The translations under genes were made by a program, and so were the position numbers. 64,000 bases of DNA, taken from NCBI GenBank assembly GCA_026874595.1, contig CM049306.1, forward strand, positions 34,424,019-34,488,018, written 5' to 3'. Positions within the stretch are counted from its first letter, which is position 1. Each line of letters starts with the position of its first letter. This DNA comes from Sipunculus nudus (Eukaryota; Annelida; Sipuncula; Golfingiida; Sipunculidae). The notes under the pieces were generated by a model, which worked only from the letters and a program-made list of their open reading frames with translations, did no database searches and had not been told where the DNA came from. Of the stretch, positions 47,262 through 59,123 are shown one piece after another.

Positions 47262-47412
47262 CATGGCGGTGGCGTACGGTGGTGTCTGGAGATGGAGGAA
47301 AGCGGAGAATCCTGAGAAAACCACGGGCCTTGGACGGGCAACTACAACGAGATCGAACCCGTGTCACCAGCAGAAATAGCCGAGCGTTTTACCCCTCGAC
47401 TGTCCAGGCGCC
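47262..47412 (-). mobile_element. second tRNA-derived SINE family, copy 1 (minus strand)
   Basis: On the minus strand: GGCGCCTGGACAG, A-box-like TCGAGGGGTAAAACGC (about 47,398-47,383), B box GGGTTCGATCTC (47,360-47,349), then the body CCGTCCAAGGCCCGTGGTTTTC and TCTCCGCTTTCCTCC. The B box is close to consensus. Homologous to 55,671-55,800. No target duplication identified. Confidence 0.65.
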
Positions 47413-48267
47413 ATCTCAATAAAATATATTTATGTATATTTATGAGTAGCATCTGTGTATGAGACATAACTGGTGTATATCCTGTATATTGTCTGAAAAT
47501 TAACCGCTCATAGCGAAAGTGTATTTAGGTTTTTAAATATTTTAAAAAATTAATATATTTTAATAAAAATATAAGAAAGAGGGGAAGACTTGTCCTGTTG
47601 AAGTTATGGCCGATGTGTTACAATGATTCTTATATAATACTAGACTTACCAGATTTTCCATTCTTTGGTGAAAATGTGGCCCTGTTATTTATATAAAAAT
47701 ACTCTTTTTTGAATAAGATCTAAAATTTCTTTTCACACGGCTTTATCCTGCTGATGTTAAAACACACACGAACTCATAATTATTGTGGGCAGAAATAAAT
47801 ATTTGTTTTCATTCTGGGGATGGGTTTCGGCTTTTGCTAAGATTATAGAAGTTAATTAGTAGAAATAGAAAATATGGGCGTTTACTTGTGTTATATGATA
47901 ATATAATATGACCACAAATAACCTAATGCTTGGAGATATAGTCGTTTTACATTAACGTAAAGGAGACCTTCTGAGAGCGTTTTAATATATTATGAAAATA
48001 ATAATGATATATATTTAATGTTATTATATATAACAATATAATATTACAGAACATAATAATATATATATATATTTACATAATCTTCTATATAATTAATACG
48101 GAGTTGTTTTTTTCTATACCACGGTTTACCTGCTGCCGCTCTGATTTGACTCTCCAGATTCGGCAGACGTATCGGTGGTAAGCTCTCCTAGGACAAGTTT
48201 GTTTTATTTTGCGGGATTAAGCCCTATTAAGCTGAATAATTAATAATTTTAATATTTCCCCATTAGG
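47413..48267. other. unassigned AT-rich sequence
   Basis: No supported feature. Short TA runs near 48,000-48,070. Confidence 0.6.
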
Positions 48268-48470
48268 TGCCCCTATTTCTTTTGTGCTGCGAGATCCTCG
48301 ACGCCTGTGACGATTTTTCAGGAGGCGCCTCGGGGATTTTCACTCGGGGCCAGAGCGCATGTCCTGCCCAAAAGGCATTTCCGTGCAATACGCGGTCACG
48401 CGGGTCCACTTTAATCCCCATTGATCCCCCATATCCATTGTAACGCCTCTAAAGGAATGTTCTCTCTCAA
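48268..48470. other. GC-rich unique island, possible conserved non-coding element
   Basis: One of the most GC-rich ~200-bp non-repeat stretches in the window (words such as GGAGGCGCCTCGGGG and ATACGCGGTCACGCGGG). No long frame and no second copy. It could be a CpG-type element, a conserved enhancer or an exon I cannot read. Confidence 0.25.
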
Positions 48471-50945
48471 AAGGAAGTAAGGGTTTTTAATCCAAAGACC
48501 ACATGACTCCCCTTTCAATGCGAGGGCTTTTCAGTTTGGTCAACACTGGGCAATGAGTCCAGTGATGTGACCACCGTTTGACAATTTTTTATGGGTTACA
48601 GGTATGTTGATTTTTATACATACAAAAAAATATCTTTCCATGATAACTATGGTTTCAAACCTTCACACAAGTCATGTGTTTTATGATTTTTATGTAGAAA
48701 AAAATATATTATGATGATTCCGATTACCTCCATAAATGTAATGGATTACGGATTCAGGTTTACTCTATCCCTCTACAAATTTTCAGCAAAATCTGTACAT
48801 TACATTTTGCGTAAATTTGATGGAAGACAATGCAAAGAACCATGGCTGAAGTTGTTTCTTTGCTATATCAACCTGCTTTCTTTTTTTTTATCTGGGAGAG
48901 ATACAGTGCTTAAACGAAAAATTTAATACTGTTGGAATATATTTTTTTGGGCCTATCTTTTTCACATTGGCAGCTATATGTTTCGCGTACAAGAGACTTC
49001 AACGACATATACATGTGTATACAAATAACGCATGTGTCTGTTAAAATGCCTTAGACTACATACCCTCAACTGACTAAACTGAATAAACATCGTGTTTCAC
49101 GATGTCGCCTGAGCTTCAACTAAAACAATGCATTTTTCATATGATTTCACGGTAGAATGTTTCTTTATACAATCGTTATATCTACGATATTTCCCTAGCA
49201 ATGAAGCTGTCGGACCTTTGTTGTTTATCGGAAAAAACTTCTTTCTTAAAAATTGGTACACCCTGTATATGCCTCACGTCTCTTTCAAAATTTTTTTGTG
49301 TGATTTATGGAATAGAATAATTTTTCTTTCTATGTTGATATTTTTTTTTGGGGGGGGGGTGTTCCTGGAAAATTCTAGAAGGAGTAATCTTAATATCATA
49401 TAAGTGAAAAAAGTTCCTGCAAAACCCTTGGTATTGAAATATGCGTCGTTTAGTACCTATCAGCTCATTACAAAAATATGCATCAGATAGAGCCTTGGAT
49501 TCTCCAAGGGTGCAGCTAGTATAATATAATTAACATAATAATATGTACAAGAAACTTGAAACGACGAGCCATCCATCCCCACCCCGATGACTGGGCGATA
49601 ATGGGGAACCGGCTATTGCGTGTACAACCTTAGGGAGTCATATCTGTCACCTTTGAGTAATATTGTGCTGACAGGTCCTATTTTAATCAGACATATTAGA
49701 GAATTATCACAAACATAAAGCTTTAGAAAGAAATAAAACGATCTGATAGTTTTCCCCTTGGGCGGGGGGGATGGTAAGAAAGTCCACACATCAATATACC
49801 CATCAACCCCTGTGAGCCTTAGATATGATATGATGATTAATATAATTATAATATAAATGACATGCAGCACAGTAATTTTGTTTTGTTGGGAGGGGGGGGG
49901 GTAGAGGGACACTATATATTAAAGGTTTCTGTTCGAATATGACTCTCACAAGGTTACACATTAATTTTATGGTGGTAAAATACATGAAAAGCATGCCAAT
50001 TCTTCCCATTATCAGACCTTTATTCATCTAGCTGTTATTTTTCTAACAGGTACTTCACCAGAATTATATATGTTGAAATGTGACTGTTCGTTGTTATAAG
50101 GGCTTGGAAAATGATATATATCACAGCCAGTTATCATGGATGTTTTGTCACAATTTTGACAGGCGCAACTAGAGGTTCAGTGCTGTCCACACAAAAAAAA
50201 GTCAGTTGACACTAGTGCATTGTCAAGAACCATAAACCTTGTCAGAGAACATCATTTAGAATCTTCATAATACAGGATGGACGGACCGTATACCAAAATA
50301 CGTCCCGTTATAGACCGGCGTGTAAAAATGCATATTTTTAATCATATATAAGCACTATTTTACATATTCTTTTCTTAACTCTGATGAAATTATCTGATTG
50401 TAACATTTTCGATGTAACTATGTTTTTACCCATCAATTTATTTCTGATATGATTAATTTATTTTTGATTGTAAAAACAACTGTGATGGCACAGTGTCCGA
50501 TTATTCTTGTATAATCGCTGATCCCGATCTGTACCATGCAAGGGTAAAGTTTAATTAAACCGTCAGTTCTGTCACTGAATCCCTCGTCTCAAGACAAAAT
50601 TTTAATCACGAAATTGTTCTCAGAGGCTCACATGGGGATAAATTACATATCGATTTTTCCAATTTGGATACACAGTGGATAATTTGTAATATTTTTCTTA
50701 CTTGGCGGCAGATATGTCAATGTCTTGTTTAACTTTGTGATTAATGAGGGATGTTTGTCGTTCAAATTACTTTCCCCGTTATCCTTTTCATAATTCAATA
50801 GCTGATGCTTAGTTAAGTGGTGTCTGCGTAACTCTCCTGTATTTTGGGCAATTCCTTGTCAAATAAATATGTTGGCCTTTCCGAATCACCTGGATAGCAA
50901 TTACACAAATTTTAAGAGTTCCCGAAAGGAAGATGTGCGCCTGAA
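48471..50945. other. unassigned AT-rich sequence
   Basis: About 2.5 kb without a supported gene. Short G tracts lie near 49,350, 49,765 and 49,892. Frames of 71-99 codons have no recognisable domain. Confidence 0.55.
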
Positions 50946-51267
50946 CTTCCGCCAGCAGGGTATGCGTTCATCCCCGTACCTGTGTTTTAGGGTATGTGTA
51001 TGTGTGTGTTTGTCCACAACATAACTCACGCAATCATAAACCTATGGAATTTTCAGGGCATATCGGGTATGCGTCATATGAATCGAAAAAAAAAGACTTT
51101 GATGCGGATCCGCCATATGATCCGGAATCAGGAACTTCATCAAAATATATTCACAAATGTACAGTCACTTATGCGAGAAATGAAGCTGGGCCGAATTAGT
51201 GAATGGAAACACAATAGGGCCCCTCCACATGGCGGATGCTTGCATTCCTTGGAATGCAGATCTCTAG
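50946..51267 (+). mobile_element. Helitron-like non-autonomous element, full length
   Basis: 322 bp. CTTCCGCCAGCAGGGTATGCG at the left, then TGTGTGTGTTTGTCC, ACAACATAACTCACGCAATC, GATGCGGATCCGCC, TTCACAAATGTACAGTCA and CCACATGGCGGATGC. The end is a perfect 8-bp-stem hairpin TGCATTCC-TT-GGAATGCA, then GATCTCTAG before T (51,268). Hairpin plus CTAG terminus inserted before T is the Helitron 3' signature. The CCGCCA/TGGCGG inverted words recall Helentron-type ends. No Rep or helicase, so non-autonomous. The 96-codon frame inside is fortuitous. Confidence 0.75.
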
Positions 51268-52140
51268 TTCCTACCTTAACTTAGGAACACCGGCTATACG
51301 ACGCGATCATTAATTAAGAAAGGTGGCTCATGGGGCACATTCATTTTAACCTTAAACAACTTTAAACCGAAAACTAAAAGACGTTAAGGCTTCATAAATT
51401 TCAAAGTGAAATGTGATTCGATTCAGAATGAAAAAAAAAACTTTAAATAATATAGCTCTACACAGGCTTTTATTTATTTTATAATTAAGAAAAGAATTCA
51501 CGGGAAGGTACAAACCAAAGCAAAACTCCCGTCTCTACGATGGCCAGGGGCGGATTCAATGTTGAGGACTCGGGGCGCGTGCCGCCTCTTTTATCGATCT
51601 GAGAAATATGGGAAAGAGAATATGTAGGTTAAATAGAGAAAAAAAACCAGCGTCTGAGTGTATCTTTATATTCCTTTTATTTCTACATGTGAGACTACTG
51701 CATGTATTCAGTTTGTAGCACCCCCGGTGAAAGAATATGAAATCTATTTTAGATTACCCCCCGGGGGTAGCCTGAAGCTGATTTCAGGTTATCCACCTAC
51801 TGTTCAGATTACTTTTTTGTGTAAGTAGGAGCTCACCGCTCCTGAAATATTTATTAACAACATTCTCATCTGGCTGCTGATATAGTAGTCAGCTCCGTCA
51901 GTCCGTTCATGTGTCTCTCTGTCCGTAATCACTTAATAACGCGTATTATCTCAAAAACGTTACTGACATCCCATTTAAATAAACTTGGCAAGTGTATTTC
52001 ATGGGTCCCCTGTGCCTCTACCTGTGTCAGGGTGTCGAGCCCTCTCTTTTCTATATTTATGTGTGTGATGACTGGCGTCATATATGCTGCCCATGCACCA
52101 ATGACTTAGCTTTCAAGGGCATTCCCCGTCGGACACATGA
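51268..52140. other. unassigned sequence
   Basis: No gene. A GGGGCGGATTC word at about 51,546 may be a weak relic of the GGGGCGGAT family. Confidence 0.55.
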
Positions 52141-52155
52141 CGGTATATATATGTA

Positions 52156-52212
<57 letters not shown>
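52141..52212. repeat. (TA)n microsatellite with (TG) insert
   Basis: Alternating TA with ATGTATGTGTGTGTG near its left end. It lies 9 bp from the LTR that follows. Confidence 0.95.
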
Positions 52213-52214
<2 letters not shown>

Positions 52215-52221
52215 TTCTTGT

Positions 52222-53069
52222 TGTTACGGAACCTAACATCAAGAGATCACGTAGTCGTGACGGCCTAATTTTTGTTATGGAAATTAAGATAAATCAGATT
52301 TTGTAACACTAGGCAGCGTGAAATGTCTAGGGGAATGAATAAAGAGTTCAGTGGTTTTCTGTTAACAAATAACTATATTTTATTCTTAAAAACAACCCTA
52401 ACATTAAAATACGCTTAACTAATACAATTACACAGTACAACAACAGTATACCAGCAAATCAATACAATCACACAGCATAATAAACAAAGTGCACAGTACT
52501 TGGATACTAGCACTGTCACAGCGACAAGTCCTTTAACATGTATAAGCCGGATGAACAGTTCTCACAAATCTTCTCAGAGAATAACATTCTAATGTAATCA
52601 CAAAATCAATCTACGGTAATCCAAAAGTGACATCCTGGCAGTGATCCGCTAGGTAAACTGAAGACTATATAAAATCCGTTTCAAATTTAGAAGAAAAGCT
52701 ATAACTGCCGCAATTATAGGAAAAGGTCCACTCTTCTGTGTCCGCTGGAATATTCTCTCACCTCTCCTCCCGGCTCTAAAACACAGCCCCTATTTATAAC
52801 CTTTCATCCGAAAACTATAGAAAAGACCCTTTCACGAACAATCGAAAAGAACAATACACATGCACAGACGTGAACATTCGAGACAGGCACGGCAGCGAGA
52901 GTTCAACCAGTACGGATAAAACCGAGCCCGCAACACCCGGCCAGGCGAGAAAGCCCAAGAATAGCATGACCGTTGTGTTTACACGTCAGACCCCACGCGT
53001 GGGCCGGGCTATGCCGCCATACACATGTAAGACCGCCACATATATACAATAAAAGAGACATCTGTAACA
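52222..53069 (-). mobile_element. solo LTR, copy 2 (minus strand), with CTTGT target duplication
   Basis: 848 bp. Plus-strand ends are TGTTACGG and TCTGTAACA, flanked by exact 5-bp repeats CTTGT (52,217-52,221 and 53,070-53,074). Sequence and block order match the reverse complement of 15,179-16,034, including the TATA box (52,791-52,798), the GGCTCTAAAACACAGCCCC stretch and the repeated ACACAG words of the internal duplication. The flank on the 3' side of the LTR is a (TA)n microsatellite, not a primer-binding site, so no internal region remains. Frames inside (for example 52,870-53,052) are not genes. Confidence 0.9.
52791..52798 (-). promoter_or_regulatory. TATA box of solo LTR copy 2
   Basis: TATAAATA on the minus strand, followed by GGGGC as in copy 1. 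Confidence 0.7.
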
Positions 53070-53074
53070 CTTGT

Positions 53075-54112
53075 TTATATGTAATTGTTTTATTTATATT
53101 TTTCAGAATCGGTTCATTGCCTGGTGGCGACACAGTCTAAAGAATGACAATTAATGAAAATATACGGTAAGAATGATGTGATCAGCGTCCTACCCCATTT
53201 ATCAATAACCTTGTGAGAAAAATATTTTGCTTAAACAGGTGACATCAACTTTTAAAGCCGGTAGACAAAACAGGCGTGGGAACTTATGACACTGGAGGCT
53301 TTAAGTGGTGGGACTTGGCGAAAGTGTCCCTGCGCTTTGATTGTTATGCCGAGCCTGTTGTAGGCGTAATGTTGTTGGTCCATTGGTTGTTTAGCACAAG
53401 ATTAGATTGTAAGCCATGTGAATGTCATTAACTGACGGGGCTCTGATTCAGATAAAGTCTGTCCCGATAATTCTATCCTCTCTTCTAAAAGTCCGGTTTG
53501 TCTGGCTTTCCCCGACCTGGAATGATCGTGTAACCTTGCCATCTGCCATATGCTGGATCCCGCTGGCCGCCCGTGGAATCTTAAACAGGCCACACACCAA
53601 TTGGGCAACAGCCCTTCCAACAGTAGGTCGAAACATTGTGATTGGAAGTGCTGGCCCCGAGAATGGCTAAACCTTTCTCGATTGAAGACTTGATCAAACC
53701 TCGTTTCCTGATCTCATCAGCCGTTGGTTGAGCGGTGAAGGATTCTCCAGTGTAGCCTTTATCCTCCCCACACCGCAGGTTTGCTTGCTTATTGGAATAA
53801 TTGATATATATCGCCCGTAGGTGGTAAGTCCCTACAGGATGTACTAACAAAGCGAGAAGAAAGGCACAAAGGCTGAAGTTATTACACCGCAGACAGACCG
53901 TATTCACATACGGCAAATCTCAACACCGGCGGTTGGGCAGGGAGTTCTGTTTCTTTGTCCGTTTACCTCAAGTTACCTGCAGTTAATTTCATCTATTTTC
54001 TTTCCTATACATACAGTGTTAAACAGTTCTTGGATACTATACCACTTGATCCCTATTTATACTACTGCATAATACTCCACCTTGGTGCAAGGCTGAGAAT
54101 TACACACTTTAT
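53075..54112. other. unassigned sequence
   Basis: No gene accepted. 53,400-53,920 is GC-richer, with frames up to 111 codons on the minus strand and 82 on plus overlapping one another. No domain is recognised. Confidence 0.45.
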
Positions 54113-54132
54113 GGGGGGGGGGGGGGGGGGGG
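54113..54132. repeat. poly-G tract (20 G)
   Basis: The longest G homopolymer in the window. Confidence 0.9.
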
Positions 54133-55670
54133 CTCATTTTAGTTTTGAACCCATAACAACATAATACTTATCTTTTAAACTATTCTTAGTCGTTAAATTA
54201 TAATTTTTTCAAAGAGTTCAGTGTTTGACCTGTGTTATTCTACTTATTTCATATATTAACATTGTTTGTTTGGACCATGGCTTCTGAGTGAGCTTTATTG
54301 TGTCTTAACAAACCTTATAGCAAACTCAAAGATACATAACAGTGGCAGTAATATGTCTTACGCTGTTAGTTCATTTTGGCTGAATGCCATCCGGGCACAG
54401 GGACCATCTATCTCTAATTTAACTTTTATTAATTCCCATGGTTATATATATGAGTAACGTGTGTCTTTTTATAAAAACAAGACTGCGTTACTAAAGGTCC
54501 GATCTTGCGCAAGTGCGACAACTTCTGAACAAGTAGAAGAAACAAAAAAGAAGAAAAACAGAAAGCTGGTAGATTAAAAAATCTTGATTTGTGAGATTGT
54601 AGGGTTCAGCTACCAAATTGCATTCGCGCTATATTTAAGTTTGGCATCATTTATCGCGCCCGGTTAAGGTTTATTTCCCTCGTGTACTGGAGTTAACTAA
54701 CAGTTTGAGAAATGATTACTGATATATATACCATAATATTTTGAGGAGAAAACACTATACATCGTATATAGTTACCAAACTTGATATGTGAATAGGCCCC
54801 TTTAAGATACCCCTATATATCCTGTGCTTGTGAAATTATCTGGATGAGAAGAAACATCATATTTTGTAAGATACATACTGAACGTTGTTGCTGTCTGAGG
54901 AAATACCCAAGCACAGTTCAGAGGTAGGCCCAGTACGTCCTTTCTGTTAATTCATAATTATTTAGTAAAAAATAATATAAGTAATTTTATAGTATATTTA
55001 AAATATAATATTGTTTATTCAAATTATTATATTCATATTTATCTCTATTGATATTTACATTAGTATATTATTTGTTTATTATCTATAATATCCAATATTT
55101 AGATGCTCCAATTAAATTTATCTCATTTTATTACCAGAACGTTATATGAGTTAAATTAAACAACTCTAAAGCATACATATATTTGAAGTATTAATGTATT
55201 TGTTTCAGGTGAAACTGGAAATTAAGATAACAATTTAGTGAAATTATATCCCATGTTTCAAATATTTTGAGTAACTGAAATGCATAAAAGATGAAAATAT
55301 GTCCAACCGGTGAAACAAATCAGAACAATTGTAAAATCGCTAAAAGCCCGAGCAATCAACAGAATTAACCCATTTTCTAACAGGCTACACAGGAACATTA
55401 AGCGGCAAATTGAGACATTTATATAATGTCATGTTCTAGCATATTGAATTCCCGGAGTTATATGATAATCAGTCGGATATCATTTGAGAAGAAATACAGA
55501 CTTGAGTGTTCTACATATAGGCCAACGAAATATGTTACGGGTTGCGTACGTATTTAAAGGGTTTAAATTGAATTATTGCGTCTCATCGGTAACGGGTCAC
55601 ATAATCTCACATATAGTCAGGAATACAGACATTAATTATATATAAAAACAGTATAGCATACAGTATTAAG
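54133..55670. other. unassigned, very AT-rich sequence
   Basis: 54,950-55,140 is almost pure A/T. No supported feature. Confidence 0.6.
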
Positions 55671-55800
55671 GGCCTGGATAGTGATGAGGTAAAACGCTCT
55701 CTCCGCGGATCGCCCGGGTTAACTTAATTCCCGGTTTGGCTGTGAGAGTGGTGTAGTGGCCTGTCCAAGGTCGGGGTTTTCTCCAGTTTCCTTCATCCGA
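55671..55800 (+). mobile_element. second tRNA-derived SINE family, copy 2
   Basis: GGCCTGGATAGTGATGAGG, TAAAACGCTC (A-box side) and CCCGGGTTAACTTAATTCCC (decayed B-box side), then GTGGCCTGTCCAAGGTCGGG and TTTTCTCCAGTTTCC. Matches the minus-strand copy at 47,262-47,412. The B box is broken, so this copy should not be transcribed by pol III. Confidence 0.55.
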
Positions 55801-56859
55801 ATAGACTACCGAATGCCATTTAGAGTGCTTCGTACAAGATATTTTAATTAGTTGAACAATCAAGTTAAAATAAAATAAATAAAGTGTACAAGTGCCAAAC
55901 TTCAACATTAAAATCCGTGACTATTCAAGATGAAGCCTTCTTTTTACATTGCACCTACGCACACGTATAAAATATATATTTCATTAAGGCCCTATCACGA
56001 AAAATCATATGTGCATGTTATATAACCAGTAACAATGCTAATAAAACATATTTTAATTACCTATGTTTTTCACTACATGCTCATCTGAGCAGAAGCAATA
56101 TTTATAAGCCCCATTTGATTAATTGTAGGAGATAAGATTTTTTAACACACAATCCTAAATCTAGTGATTACTATTCGGTGGTAATTTAGTTCAATGTAAA
56201 TAAGATTTAGTCGGTAATAATTGTGTGTGATTATTATCAAAACATGGATAAATACAATAATAATAGACCTTTCATATATTGTTACAGAAAGATCATATGT
56301 TGTTAGATTTCTAATCATAACCGTTAAAAATTCTACCTTATATTTTTCTGCGCGTTTCCTGTACGAGTCAAATGTTTGCATTTAACTGCACTTGACAAAA
56401 CCTGCAACACCAATTCATTTGACCTGATCACAACAGAGGTTCATTACACGCAGTGCACCTGCTCGTGGAAAAGCTCTATATTACATGTGTGTATCCTATT
56501 TATCCTTCCCCTTCATACTTTTTTATATATTGCTGATTGCAATTTGATAAGGTTAAGCGGCACTATAAGGTCACAGTGTTTACGATATTCCAAAGGTCAT
56601 AATTAATTTCATTTTATATGCATGAGTATTCAAGAGAATCTGATACATAAAGGTGACTGGAGTGCCTAAACTATGCGAACTGTCTTCTGAACAACAAAGG
56701 TATTGATGGTAAATCCAATTGATTACAAGGCCACTGATTATAAATGTCACAGAAATATACCCGCGTCGCCTGACGGTATTGTTGAGTTCAGGCCTTGACA
56801 TTTAGTACATGACCTATATCAGGTCAAACTTATTATATTATTATTAAATTATACCTATA
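55801..56859. other. unassigned AT-rich sequence
   Basis: No supported feature. Confidence 0.6.
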
Positions 56860-56900
56860 CATATATATATATATATATATATAATATAATATATATGTGT
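56860..56900. repeat. (TA)n microsatellite
   Basis: About 40 bp of TA with one break, ending TATATGTGT. Confidence 0.93.
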
Positions 56901-56902
56901 AC

Positions 56903-57085
56903 AGTAGAAGCTCTCCCAATGAAACACCTCCATAAAGTGGGGACCTCTATATAGTTGGCTTTTTTTGACAGTCCCTATAGTTTTCTTATTTATTATTTAA
57001 GGTCTATAAGTTTGACTACCATATAGTAAACACCTCTTTAAAATGGGCAGTTTGGCCAAGTCCCAAAGGACTGTTATATATATCA
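56903..57085. mobile_element. possible MITE remnant
   Basis: ACAGTAGAAGCTCTCCCAAT at the left and AAACACCTCTTTAAAATGGG in the interior resemble a widespread type of short repeat that begins ACAGTA..CCTCTC. CCTCCATAAAGTGGGGACC and CCATATAGTAAACACCTC are related internal words. No clear terminal inverted repeat or second copy, so low confidence. Confidence 0.3.
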
Positions 57086-57973
57086 TTATTACTTGATTAT
57101 CACGTATTTCAGCATCATCTTTACTGAACAATCATATGCATAATTGACGAAGAACTTACTGCATTACCCCGAGATTAATTTACAAAAAAGTAACCATGGC
57201 AACACATCTTATTGTTCTTATTCAGACCAATCAGGGAAACTGCTAGTAAAAAGATAAGTTCAGTAATAAATGGGCACCTTAGTGTGTTTTGGCCGAGGGG
57301 AAAAGAGACGAATCCATTTGGGAAGCTTTATAAACACCCGTATAAATAGTTTCCCCTCTTTATTCCAGTTTTTCACTTGTAAAACTTCAGTTCTGTGGAT
57401 CCTGTGTTGACACATCATTAGCGACTCTGTAAGGTGTCCCGGAGCTGGGTCAAGCAACGTTCGGCTCTTAGATGCTTCTATATATAAACTAACGCCTCGA
57501 AATCAGGAAAGGAAAAAAATTGGATGCAGTGCGGTATCTGTGTTCAAGGATGATATATGCTCATAGCACAGTGTGGGTATATTTAAACCCATTTTTATTC
57601 AGTTATACTTTTTGATTTGAGCGAACAATTAGCTTAGTATTCTTATTGTGAAGCGGCAATAATGTCGTTCAGGATATAAAGTAGTTCGAACCAGTTTTTC
57701 GTGAAAGGTGCATTCTAGTTCATAAGAGGGTAAATTCTCATTTATTTTCTCAGTCATTAAATTTTTAATTGCCCTTAAAAGAGCAGACTGGTACCCTGCT
57801 ATATCGATAAGGTGTAGATGATAAATTTGAAAATTATATGTTGAATAATGTATTGGTAATGTGAAGCTTTCAATGGAACGAACAGAGAGCCAGCCAAACG
57901 GATCTTGATATTTACAAATGTTTTTTTCAGACTTTGTTGTCTGCTGCAGCCAGGATTAGAGCAGGGTACCGGT
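57086..57973. other. unassigned AT-rich sequence
   Basis: No supported feature. Confidence 0.6.
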
Positions 57974-58160
57974 CTACGACACATCGAATGCAGCCCGCAT
58001 CTTCATGATGTCACAAAGTAGTGGGATACCCACCATCCTGAGAACCAGGTCTCTGTAGCCCAGACACCTTGCTTCAGTGAACCCTCCCAGCTTGCTGTAT
58101 AATGGAGTTTCAACAGGCGCATATGACCTGGCGGATATCATAACAGCCAACCAAATCAAT
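57974..58160 (-). other. possible unrecognised exon or old coding relic
   Basis: A 61-codon minus frame ending at a TAG near 57,974 and reading ...ARSYAPVETPLYSKLGGFT...VLRMVGIPLLCDIMKMRAAF. Third positions are often G or C, unlike the AT-rich surroundings. It lacks an ATG start and no family is recognised. It could be the last exon of a gene, a dead transposon piece or chance. Confidence 0.2.
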
Positions 58161-58871
58161 CCTTACCAAAGTAAACAGTACACAAAAGTAAGGCGGTAAG
58201 AGTTCACAGCAGGCCCCCGGTGGCATATGATGGCGGTAAGATACGTATCGGCCGGACGTCCTACTGACATGAATAGACCATACTATTAATCCATCACGGC
58301 ATGACGCCCTTGGCACCTGGAGCCCATCGTAACATGGTTATAGTCCCCTATATGTGGGAAGGCTCTAATCCCAATATTTCATCGCTAACTCCAGCCCAAA
58401 CTGCATCCCCACGGCCGATGCCTAACAGAAGGGTATTGAACCAACTGTGAAAACCACGCCGCCATCTTAAAAAGCGCCGAGACTCTGCCGGAGACCACAG
58501 CATTTAGCTATGACTGAGCCACTTAACATTGATAAGATAATGCATGCGTGATAATGAATTAATGCTAGGTGATTCAACGGTTCAGGCGTATTATACTGAT
58601 GAAAGTGCCCTTGGCAAGAGATCATCACATTACTTTACGTTTATCAATGTCATTTGTATGCCGCAAAGCGAAATGTCAGGAATTGCTACGTGGAGGCTTT
58701 TTGTTTCACCAATGTTTATTTGTTTATGATTAGGGTGCGTAGGCTTTCCGCATGGATTTTCATGAAAATGCTTTTTTTATTATTATTTTTATGGTGCTTT
58801 ATCGAGGTACATAAAAATGTTTTCTTTCAGCAGATGGCACGCCTCTCATGCCTGCAGTCAATTTGTGATTA
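58161..58871. other. unassigned sequence
   Basis: No supported feature. 58,160-58,520 is GC-richer than average. Confidence 0.5.
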
Positions 58872-59123
58872 AGCCAAAAAAAGGTAGTGTTCTCAGGCAC
58901 CGCCCGCGTCAATTTTAACCCAAAACATCAACAATATTTATTTTTATTTTCAATAGAAAGTTACCAATTTGTATGCGTCAGCCACTCGGACATTTCTTGC
59001 ACGAAGATAAATATTACAATTTTGATCAGATTTCCTTTATTCTGTGGTGCTTCACTTGTTTAACAAAAAAATGTTATTATCATGCTTTTCCATGATCATC
59101 TGACATTTTTATCGAGACATAAG
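58872..59123 (-). mobile_element. MITE fragment, second copy of the 14.65-kb element
   Basis: AGCCAAAAAAAGG and GTTCTCAGGCACCGCCCGC start the match to the reverse complement of 14,651-14,984. It continues through CAATAGAAAGTTACCAATTT, CTCGGACATTTCTT, CACTTGTTTAAC, CATGCTTTTCC and TTTATCGAGACATAA, then stops. The other terminal inverted repeat (about 80 bp) is missing. TTAA stands at the retained end, compatible with a TTA/TAA target. Confidence 0.8.

Noticed and set aside
51992-52306. 104-codon plus frame
   Set aside because: Runs through a (TA)n microsatellite into an LTR; not a gene.
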